A stretch of 56,874 nt of DNA from positions 1-56,874 of IMG/VR virus record IMGVR_UViG_3300049491_000539. One strand, given 5' to 3'. A program made the position numbers and the translations under genes. Of the stretch, positions 23,937 to 31,584 are shown piece by piece; within the stretch, counting starts at the first letter, position 1, and every line of letters starts with the position of its first letter. The stretch is from a virus. The notes under the pieces were generated by a model. It did no database searches and was not told where the DNA came from. It saw only the letters and a program-made list of their open reading frames with translations.

Positions 23937-24731
23937 ATGGCCAAAAACTACACCCTCGGTCGTGGCGAAATTCACTTTTCGCGCTTCAAGACCGGCACTC
24001 AAGATCCGGAAGGTTTCCGCTATATCGGCAACTCGCCTGAGTTCAACATCACGGTCGACTCCAACTATCTTGACCATTATGACGCTGACCAGGGGATCAA
24101 GCAGAAGGACCAGTCGGTCCCGCTCGAAGTCAACCGCACGAGCACTTTCACGACCGACAACATTGATCCTGAAAATCTCGCCATTTTCTTCTTCGGCTCG
24201 GCGTCCAGCGTTGCCGTTGTCGCGGCTACTGTGACGGACGAGTCCATCACTGGCGTCATCAAGGGTCTTTCCTATCAGTTGGGCGTCACGGTTGGAAATC
24301 CGCAGGGCGCTCGCGCTCTGGACATTCACACGTTACCAACAACCAACGTCATAGTCACGAATTCGGCTGGCACGACAACCTATGTTGAAGGAACCGACTA
24401 CACGATTGATATGACGCTTGGTCTTCTCACAATCGTGGCCTCCGGCGCTATTGTTTCAAACACGAATATCCTTGTTGACTACAAGGTAAAAACCTCCACT
24501 CGCGACCGCATCATCACCGGATCGACGCCCGTCGAAGGCGCGATCAAGTATATCTCGCGCAACCCTGTCGGCAGCAACTTTGATTGGCTCATGCCCTACG
24601 TGAAGCTTTCGCCGAATGGTGACTTTGCGCTCAAGGGTGATGATTGGCAGATCATTCCCTTCAACGTGGAAATCCTCAAGAAGGCCAACGCCGAGGCGAT
24701 CTACGTTGATGGGCGCGGCTTGACTGCGTAA
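23937..24731 (+). CDS. Major tail (tube) protein
   Basis: A 264-residue protein in the tail-tube slot before the chaperone pair. It begins AKNYTLGRGEIHFSRF, contains GFRYIGNSPEFNITVDSNYLDHYDAD, and is rich in beta-strand Thr/Val segments. GAAAGGACG precedes ATG 23937. A middle segment (~100-185) may form a surface insertion, as Ig-like inserts do in lambda gpV, though I cannot assign it. It forms the siphophage tail tube. Confidence 0.82.
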   Translation: MAKNYTLGRGEIHFSRFKTGTQDPEGFRYIGNSPEFNITVDSNYLDHYDADQGIKQKDQSVPLEVNRTSTFTTDNIDPENLAIFFFGSASSVAVVAATVTDESITGVIKGLSYQLGVTVGNPQGARALDIHTLPTTNVIVTNSAGTTTYVEGTDYTIDMTLGLLTIVASGAIVSNTNILVDYKVKTSTRDRIITGSTPVEGAIKYISRNPVGSNFDWLMPYVKLSPNGDFALKGDDWQIIPFNVEILKKANAEAIYVDGRGLTA

Positions 24732-24761
24732 TTACTAAACCACCACTGATAGGAGAACACA

Positions 24762-25202
24762 GTGGCCCTTGCTGACCTGAAACTACCTGAACACGAGATC
24801 AAGACCACGGGCGGCAGCTTTACCGTCCGTGGTCTGACGCTTCCCGATGTCGCCGAATTGTTTCGAGTTCATGCTACCAAGATGGAAATGCTCTTCCGTC
24901 AGTATGCTGGCAGCGAAGACAAGTCTGATGACGTGGTGAATGCCAGCGTCGATCTGCTTCAAGCCGCGCCTGAACTTGCGTGTGAGGTCATCGCCCTAGC
25001 TGCCGGTGAACCGAACATGGTTGCGAAGGTCGTCAAGCTTCCGTTCACTGTGCAGATCGAAGCCTTGGAAGCGATTGGTCGGATGACTTTTGACGCCGAG
25101 GGTGGACCAAAAAAAGTCATAGAGACAGTCATCAACGTAATGGCAGGTCTGACCGATCTGTCGAAAGACCTGCGAACTGCGCAGACTGGCTCAAAGGAAT
25201 AA
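24762..25202 (+). CDS. Tail assembly chaperone (G-like)
   Basis: A 146-residue protein between the tail tube and tape measure genes: LADLKLPEHEIKTTGGSFTVRGLTLPDVAELF is typical of tail chaperones. The start is GTG 24762 with AGGAGA upstream. A short second frame (-1) opens across its 3' end and continues to 25417, the standard arrangement for a programmed frameshift that makes a longer GT-like form. It coats the tape measure during tail assembly. Confidence 0.82.
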   Translation: MALADLKLPEHEIKTTGGSFTVRGLTLPDVAELFRVHATKMEMLFRQYAGSEDKSDDVVNASVDLLQAAPELACEVIALAAGEPNMVAKVVKLPFTVQIEALEAIGRMTFDAEGGPKKVIETVINVMAGLTDLSKDLRTAQTGSKE

Positions 25203-25417
25203 GGCGACAAGTTAGCTTATTGCTGGCTAATGGTCACCTTGACGCTCGATCATACCCAATTGGCATGGTCATTGTAGAGTCAGAATACGTTGTGGATCGG
25301 CTCAACAGTGACATGGCTAGTCGCTCTGTGCTTTTCCAAATGGCCGTCTCTTCTGTAATCAGTTCAAAAGCCAAGAAAAACTTTGACGCCGAGATCAAGA
25401 AATTGAACGGCGACTAG
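25196..25417 (+). CDS. Tail assembly chaperone, -1 frameshift extension (T-like)
   Basis: The -1 frame relative to the chaperone reads GIRRQVSLLLANGHLDARSY and ends KNFDAEIKKLNGD, a plausible tail-chaperone C-terminal domain of ~73 residues. A slip at A_AAG (25193-25196), six bases before the stop, joins it cleanly after ...TGSK. An A7 run at 25109-25115 is in the right phase too, but a shift there would add an odd Arg-rich stretch. No ribosome site supports independent start at 25220. Confidence 0.68.
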   Translation, partial: GIRRQVSLLLANGHLDARSYPIGMVIVESEYVVDRLNSDMASRSVLFQMAVSSVISSKAKKNFDAEIKKLNGD

Positions 25418-25425
25418 AACCTATT

Positions 25426-25439
25426 TCAACTGTATGGTA
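25426..25439 (+). promoter_or_regulatory. Repeated intergenic element TCAACTGTATGGTA (copy 2)
   Basis: The exact second copy of the 14-mer, 46 bases before the tape measure start. It is followed by a small inverted repeat ATCAC...GTGAT (about 25444-25460). Confidence 0.5.
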
Positions 25440-25484
25440 ACAAATCACTTCAAACGTGATTTTGGCGATTTTGGAGGCGGATGA

Positions 25485-28400
25485 ATGAAGGATGTAAAAC
25501 TCGTCATCCGCGCCAAAGACGACGCTTCCAGAGCGATTGACGCCACCACTGCCGCACTACTCGAACTCAAGAACCTCCAAAACGCAATTACCAAATCTGC
25601 TGGTAAAACAGACACTGTGATTGGTCAGTTGACCGAGCAATACGGTCGTCTGAACAAAGAACTCTCGACCGTTTCAGCGATAGGAAAAGTCTCTCAGGAG
25701 TTCGATAAGGCGGCTTCATCCATTGGCCGGATGCAGGAAGAAACGCGATCTGCGGCGGAAGATTTTGCCAAATATGCGCGTGAGCTTGAACAAGCCGCAA
25801 ACAAGACCGCTCGGTTGAAGGGTGAGCAGGAAGCCGCCTCTAAGTCACTTAAAGATCAGAAGGCTGTCATATCTGATCTTCGACGTGAACAGTCTGCCTC
25901 AACAAAAGAGATTAAGAAAGCTGAGGCTGCGCTAGCTAAGCTGCAAACGAAACTCTCGAAAGGCACGTCTTTACCATCTCCAAAGTTGGCTGCTGGCTCA
26001 TTCGAAACATTTCTGAGAAGTGATGTTGAGAATGCAAAGCGCGCTGCTGATGATGTGTCAAAAGCACTCTCGAAGGAAGTTGCCGAACAAACACGTTTGT
26101 CTGAGTCTTCCCGCAATTTGGCGGTTGCGATCAAGGTCGCCGTGGACAATCAGAATAAGCTTCAACTGACCACAAACCGCTCGTCTGAGGTTCTGTCAAA
26201 AAGCAATGAATCGCTCAAGGCGGCTCGGTCTGAATATGGTAAGATTGAAGGTGCTGCCAAAGACGCAGGTCTCGCACTCTCGTCTTTGGCAGTAAGTGAG
26301 CAAAAGCTTTCCGAAGACACTAAGCTGCTTGATGCCGATCTAAAAAAGACCGCTACCACCTTACAAGCTTTACAGCGCTACTCGTCTGGTGGGGGAACAT
26401 TTGCAGACCCAAAAACAGCGGCAGCGATTCGATCTCAGCGCGAAGAAATATCCAAGACAGAGGTAACTTGGCGTCTGTTGCAAGAAGAAGTTCGCCGCCT
26501 CGCCGCCGAGATGAAGGCTGCGGGTGGACCAACGCAAGAGCAAGCCGCCGCATTTAAGCAGTTGGTTGGCGCAAGCCGTCAAGCTAAGCAGGAATATCAG
26601 AGCCAGATCGCTACACTTGCCAAATTGCAGGGAAGCGCCAGAACCACGTTTGGAGAGTTTTCACGCGGATCAGCAGAACTCAGAAAATACATAACTGATT
26701 GGAAGAGGCTGAACGATCAGGCGTCCCAGACGCCAGCCAAGTTCAACGGACTCAAGTCACTTATTTCTCCGTTCTATGGCGAGTCACGCAAGGCTCTGTC
26801 CTTGTTGCAGCGTATTCGTGGTGAAGTGCTCGCGCTCACGTCGACCTACATTGGTCTTTACGGTGTCATTAACAACGCGTCCGCTGTCACTAAGGCTCAA
26901 CAAACCTTGGACGCCTCGAAGAACCGGCTTGGCGCTGTGTTCAATCAGGATCAAGGTAAGACGGCTGACGAGCTTCGGTTCTTGCAGGGCGAAGCGGATC
27001 GCCTCGGCATTTCGTTCGGCACGTTGTCAGATCAATACACAAAGTTTCTTGTCGCCGCTGATGCTGCTGGTTTTACGCTGTCCAACACCCGTAAGATTTT
27101 CCTTTCAGTGGCCGAAGCTGGTCGCGTCAACGGACTGTCGAATGAGCAGCTGGAAGGCACGTTCAACGCCCTTCAACAGATCATATCCAAGGGTAAAATT
27201 CAGGCGGAAGAACTCAGAGGACAGTTGGGTGACCGACTTCCTGGCGCTGTTCAAATCCTCGCCAAGGCGCTAGGAGTCACGACCGGTGAACTTGAGAAGA
27301 TGTTGGAGGCTGGCGATGTTAGCGCTACCCAGACGACGTTGCTCAAGTTTGCGAAGACGCTGGATGAAAAATTTGGTTCTCAGTTGCCGGCCGCTTTGCG
27401 CAACACGGCTGCCGAAATTGGCAGATTTCAAAACAACCTTTTCAATGCTCAGCTGCTCGTCGCAAAGGGTGGCTTCGTTGATGCTCTGAACAATGGCCTT
27501 CGTGAACTCGACAAGTTTTTCAAAAGTGAAGACGGGCGTTCTTTTTTCCTGAGCTTGGGCGCAGCGGCTGGAAACTTTATTGACGTTTTAGCTCTCGTTC
27601 CTGCCAACATCGGCTCAATCAGCACGATCATTCAAGGTCTTATAGCGCTCAAGCTGGCGTCCTATTTCCTGAACGTCGCTGAGTCGATGGGGATTACGCG
27701 AATTGGCGCAAAGGCGGCCGCTGACGCGCTGTTACAAACCAAGGTCCAAGCGGTTAGTTTTGCCTCGGCGTCAAAAGCGGTTGCGGGTGGAATCGGGGTA
27801 TTCGGGAATAATCTGAAACTGTTGAAAGCAAATCTTCTTTCGACGGTTTCTACACTGACGCTTGCAAAGGTTGGAACGACAACGCTGAACGGCAGCTTCA
27901 TTGTGCTGCGAGCAACGGCGGCGACATTAACCGCGACTATGCGCGGCCTCTGGACGGCTGTTGGCGGCTTCCCGGGCCTCATTATCAGCGCAGTGTCGTA
28001 TCTGGCATTTGACCTACTTGGATCGCTGGCAACCAGTGTGGATGACACCACAACGGCGTTGGACGAACAATCTCGTATAATAGATGAAGTTGCCGCTGCT
28101 TATCGTCGCGCCAAGGGTGAGGCTGTTGACTACGCCAAGGAAGTAAAAGGCGCGACGACGATTGAACTTAAAGTCAAAATTGGAAAAGCCCAAGAGGAAA
28201 TACAGGCGCTTCGTCAAAGTGTGGAGGCTCCTGTTGATGCACTCGGCGTCGATAAATTAGGAACTGTTAAAAAACTCCAAGAAGTAATTTCTGCATTCAA
28301 AGCGGGGACAATTTCAGCTGACGACTTCAAAAAAGAAATAAACTCAATTGCTGAGACTGACCCAAAGCTAAACACAAGGCTGGTCGTCGATCTGATAGCA

Positions 28401-30377
28401 GTTGCTGATAAGACCAAATCCGCCGAAGACAAATTCAAGACTTATGAAGCCGTTCTTGCCGTCGTTAGTGGAACCGCAACTGAGGCTCAAAAGTCGCTTC
28501 TTGGCTTGAAGGAAACCACTGCCGAAGTCGCTGATTCAATGGATGGCGGCAAGACGGCTTTGGATAGTTATACCTCTGCAATCGACAAGCTAAAAGCGAA
28601 GGTTCCAGAACTCGCCGTTGAGTTGAAGAAGCTCAAAGACCTTTCCGAGATTGATGCGGCATACAAGACTGCTGTCGAAAACGCCACGACGGTTGGCCAA
28701 GTTTACGCCGCCAATGCCGCCCGCACCCAAGCCGTCACAGCGGTCATGTCTGAGGCTGACACGAAAGTATTCCAAGAGATCGCGGCGAATACGAAGGTCA
28801 CAAAAGACCTGTTCGACACGATTCACAAGGCTGAGAATTTCCGTCCGAAAGCCTACGACGACGGCTACGGAACTCAGACGATTGGCTTCGGCTCGACGCT
28901 TGTAAGCGGGCGTAAGGTTCAAGCCGGTGACACGATCACTCGTGACGACGCTATGCGTCAGGCCGTCAATGACATTGCCAAGATCGTCGCTCAGATTGAA
29001 GCCTTGGTCAAAGTTCCACTTGCTGACAATCAGCTAAAAGCACTCGTCTCATACGCCTACAATGCTGGCATAGGTTCTCTGGCAAGAGACGGTATTCTCA
29101 AGAAGCTCAATGCTGGTGACTACGGCGGCACAGCTGACGCGATACGAAACGGCGTAGTCACGTCCGGTGGCGTGTTCTCTCAAGCTTTGAAAAACCGGCG
29201 TGCTGACGAAGCCAACTTGTTTGCTTCCGGCAACGATAGCCCAGAAATTTTGAAATCAAAGCTTGAGGCCGAGCAAAAGATCACCGAGGAAAAACAGAAG
29301 CAATCAGAACTCACTCAGCAGACTATCTCGGATAGCGAGTTTGAACTTCAACAGGGTGAACTTATTGCGGCGGGTAAAGGTCGTCAGGCAGCAATTGAAG
29401 CAGCTATCCGTCAAGCTCGCCAGCAGAACAAAGACATTTCCTCGGAAGAGATTGCCAAGATAACGGAGATCACTGGAAAGCTCTACGATCAGAAAAACGC
29501 GACCAACGGGATCAAGGAAGCGGAAGAACGTGTCAACGAGCTTTACTTGCTGCGCCAGCAACTTATCGAAAATATTGAGTTCGCAAAATCAGCGGGAGAC
29601 ACGACGAAAGGATCAGCGCTGCAAACTCAGCTGGCAAGTGTCAATTCTGAGCTTGATGCAGCCGTCGCAAAGTCCATTCAACTATATCAGACCCTTGGTG
29701 GTCCTGGCGCTGATCTTGCCGTCGCAAAACTTGAGGCAATCAAGAATCAAGTCCAGCAGACCGGTGAAAAGAGCATCGTCACTGGCGATCAGATCAATCA
29801 GATGTTGGCTGGTGGATTGTCAAACGCCTTCGACCGTTTTGCTGAAGCCATAGCCAATGGTGAAAATACCATAGAATCGCTCAAGAATGCGTTTTTGCAG
29901 TTCGCTGCGGACTTCCTTCGTGAAATTGCTCAGATGATTATCAAACAAGCGATCCTGAACGCGTTACAGGGCGTCCTTGGGGGCGGCGGTGGTGGGATTG
30001 GTGGTATCATAGCCAACGGCATCAACGCGCTCATCAGACACGACGGGACGGTGAGTCACGGCACTACAGGCCCAACCCGCTCTGTCTCGGCTGCGCTCTT
30101 CACGAATGCTCTGCGCTACCACGGCGGCGGTATAGCTGGTCTCAAGCCAAGCGAAGTTCCGACGATCCTCAAAAAGGGTGAGGTCGTTGATCCTGGTGAC
30201 GGCTCGATATTCAGCAAAGTCTTTGGCGGTGGCGGTGGAAATTCTCAGCCGAAGATCATCAACGCCTTTGACGCATCAAGCTTCTTGGATGAAGCGCTGT
30301 CGAGCAAAGTGGGAGAAAAGGCGATTCTCAATTTTGTGCGCGGCAACAGCGGTGCATTCAAAGCGGCGTTGGGCTGA
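25485..30377 (+). CDS. Tape measure protein with embedded lysozyme-like domain
   Basis: A 1630-residue protein. The long N-terminal ~400 residues are coiled-coil. A tape-measure N-terminal domain signature lies near ~555-610 (LQQIISKGKIQAEELRGQLG; AVQILAKALGVTTGELEKML). Hydrophobic segments around 690-850 (FPGLIISAVSYLAFDLLG) may span the membrane during DNA entry. At ~1105-1250 is a GH24 (T4-type) lysozyme-like domain: HKAENFRPKAYDDGYGTQTIGFGS and LVSYAYNAGIGSL, with the catalytic Glu in KAENF. Further coiled coil and a Gly-rich C-terminus follow. It sets tail length and probably opens peptidoglycan locally at infection. Length predicts a tail on the order of 240 nm by the usual ~0.15 nm per residue rule. 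Confidence 0.92.
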   Translation: MKDVKLVIRAKDDASRAIDATTAALLELKNLQNAITKSAGKTDTVIGQLTEQYGRLNKELSTVSAIGKVSQEFDKAASSIGRMQEETRSAAEDFAKYARELEQAANKTARLKGEQEAASKSLKDQKAVISDLRREQSASTKEIKKAEAALAKLQTKLSKGTSLPSPKLAAGSFETFLRSDVENAKRAADDVSKALSKEVAEQTRLSESSRNLAVAIKVAVDNQNKLQLTTNRSSEVLSKSNESLKAARSEYGKIEGAAKDAGLALSSLAVSEQKLSEDTKLLDADLKKTATTLQALQRYSSGGGTFADPKTAAAIRSQREEISKTEVTWRLLQEEVRRLAAEMKAAGGPTQEQAAAFKQLVGASRQAKQEYQSQIATLAKLQGSARTTFGEFSRGSAELRKYITDWKRLNDQASQTPAKFNGLKSLISPFYGESRKALSLLQRIRGEVLALTSTYIGLYGVINNASAVTKAQQTLDASKNRLGAVFNQDQGKTADELRFLQGEADRLGISFGTLSDQYTKFLVAADAAGFTLSNTRKIFLSVAEAGRVNGLSNEQLEGTFNALQQIISKGKIQAEELRGQLGDRLPGAVQILAKALGVTTGELEKMLEAGDVSATQTTLLKFAKTLDEKFGSQLPAALRNTAAEIGRFQNNLFNAQLLVAKGGFVDALNNGLRELDKFFKSEDGRSFFLSLGAAAGNFIDVLALVPANIGSISTIIQGLIALKLASYFLNVAESMGITRIGAKAAADALLQTKVQAVSFASASKAVAGGIGVFGNNLKLLKANLLSTVSTLTLAKVGTTTLNGSFIVLRATAATLTATMRGLWTAVGGFPGLIISAVSYLAFDLLGSLATSVDDTTTALDEQSRIIDEVAAAYRRAKGEAVDYAKEVKGATTIELKVKIGKAQEEIQALRQSVEAPVDALGVDKLGTVKKLQEVISAFKAGTISADDFKKEINSIAETDPKLNTRLVVDLIAVADKTKSAEDKFKTYEAVLAVVSGTATEAQKSLLGLKETTAEVADSMDGGKTALDSYTSAIDKLKAKVPELAVELKKLKDLSEIDAAYKTAVENATTVGQVYAANAARTQAVTAVMSEADTKVFQEIAANTKVTKDLFDTIHKAENFRPKAYDDGYGTQTIGFGSTLVSGRKVQAGDTITRDDAMRQAVNDIAKIVAQIEALVKVPLADNQLKALVSYAYNAGIGSLARDGILKKLNAGDYGGTADAIRNGVVTSGGVFSQALKNRRADEANLFASGNDSPEILKSKLEAEQKITEEKQKQSELTQQTISDSEFELQQGELIAAGKGRQAAIEAAIRQARQQNKDISSEEIAKITEITGKLYDQKNATNGIKEAEERVNELYLLRQQLIENIEFAKSAGDTTKGSALQTQLASVNSELDAAVAKSIQLYQTLGGPGADLAVAKLEAIKNQVQQTGEKSIVTGDQINQMLAGGLSNAFDRFAEAIANGENTIESLKNAFLQFAADFLREIAQMIIKQAILNALQGVLGGGGGGIGGIIANGINALIRHDGTVSHGTTGPTRSVSAALFTNALRYHGGGIAGLKPSEVPTILKKGEVVDPGDGSIFSKVFGGGGGNSQPKIINAFDASSFLDEALSSKVGEKAILNFVRGNSGAFKAALG

Positions 30378-30380
30378 CCG

Positions 30381-31583
30381 ATGGCTTTTGTCACTGACGC
30401 ACGTCTATGGAGATTTCCCCCAAACTGGTCAAACGCCTTTGATCTTGAGTATGAATACAAGACTGACATCCTGATCTCGCGCTCAGGTAAAGAACAGCGT
30501 CACTCATTGAGACAGTCGCCAAGGAAGTCAGCTTCATTTTCATCGATGATCCACACCAAGACGCTGCAAGATTTCGTGCGCGAAATGTCAGCGGCGCAAG
30601 ACGCCAAGTTCATTTTCCCAGAATACACGCGCTGGAAATTGACTTCAAACCAACTGAACATCGGCGCGAACACAATCACGCTACCTGTCGTCCCCGAATG
30701 GGTTTTCATCGGTGCGGTTGTGGTCATCCGAAAACAGGCAACATTAGACTTCTTTGAAGTCGCAAACGTCATCGACAACGATGTGGAGTTCACCACTACA
30801 GCCACTTCGATCTGGCCTGTCGGGTCGCTTGTTCATCCTGGCATTTATGGCTTTCTGACCAACGACATCGCGGCAAAGATTGCGACTGATAGAGTCGGCA
30901 CTGTCGAAGTTAGATTCGATTTTGACCCTGGCGCTGAGCCGATCCCACTACCTCCAAGCACACCTGTTGTTTTCAACGGTCGTGAACTTTTCATGCAAAA
31001 ACCAAATTGGGCAGACGCTCTGGTTCTAGGTTTCTCCAATGGAACTGAAACTCTTGATTATGGCTACGGAAGGATGGCTCGGCGAAATCCTGTTGCCTTT
31101 CAGACACGTCAGCAAAAAGCAAGCTACGTCGGAAAGACCAACGCTGAATCATTTCAGTTGATCGACTTCTTTGACAGGATGCAGGGCCGTCGGGATGAGT
31201 TTTACATGCCGACTTGGGAAGATGATCTCACGCCATTGGGCGGCCTCCTAACTGGCGTTGCGAGTATCACCGTCGAAGGTGAGCAAGCGGCTGTCGACTA
31301 TCTGAATGATACTGTGAACAAAGCTATCGTGGTGTTTCTTGACGACGGCTCATATCTGCTGCGGAAAGTCCTCACCAACGGCATTGCCGTCTTGAGCGGA
31401 AACACGGTCATACCGATTGATACTGCGTGGGGCGACACAATTCCTTCCAGCCGCATCAAGCGTGTCAGCTGGTTGCCTGTGTGGCGTTTTGGCAGCGACA
31501 AATTGACGGTGCAGTGGCTGACAAACACGGTCTCGCAGTTCGCATTGACGTTTCAGACGCTTGAAGATTTGACTGGAGACTGA
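30381..31583 (+). CDS. Tail-tip protein with two related halves (distal-tail position)
   Basis: A 400-residue protein directly after the tape measure. It contains an internal duplication: PPNWSNAFDLEYEYKTDIL...RHSLRQSPRKSASFS (residues ~12-54) resembles KPNWADALVLGFSNGTETL...NPVAFQTRQQKASYV (~212-254). Both repeats are followed by segments about flat beta domains. Such a layout suits a ring-forming distal tail protein binding the hub, but I do not recognise the family with certainty. It is two bases from the next gene. Confidence 0.6.
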   Translation: MAFVTDARLWRFPPNWSNAFDLEYEYKTDILISRSGKEQRHSLRQSPRKSASFSSMIHTKTLQDFVREMSAAQDAKFIFPEYTRWKLTSNQLNIGANTITLPVVPEWVFIGAVVVIRKQATLDFFEVANVIDNDVEFTTTATSIWPVGSLVHPGIYGFLTNDIAAKIATDRVGTVEVRFDFDPGAEPIPLPPSTPVVFNGRELFMQKPNWADALVLGFSNGTETLDYGYGRMARRNPVAFQTRQQKASYVGKTNAESFQLIDFFDRMQGRRDEFYMPTWEDDLTPLGGLLTGVASITVEGEQAAVDYLNDTVNKAIVVFLDDGSYLLRKVLTNGIAVLSGNTVIPIDTAWGDTIPSSRIKRVSWLPVWRFGSDKLTVQWLTNTVSQFALTFQTLEDLTGD

Positions 31584-31584
31584 G

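Noticed and set aside
25109-25115. A7 run as the main frameshift site of the tail chaperone
   Set aside because: It is in correct phase, but shifting there would insert ~27 residues of unprotein-like Arg/Ser-rich sequence. The site near the stop is preferred.
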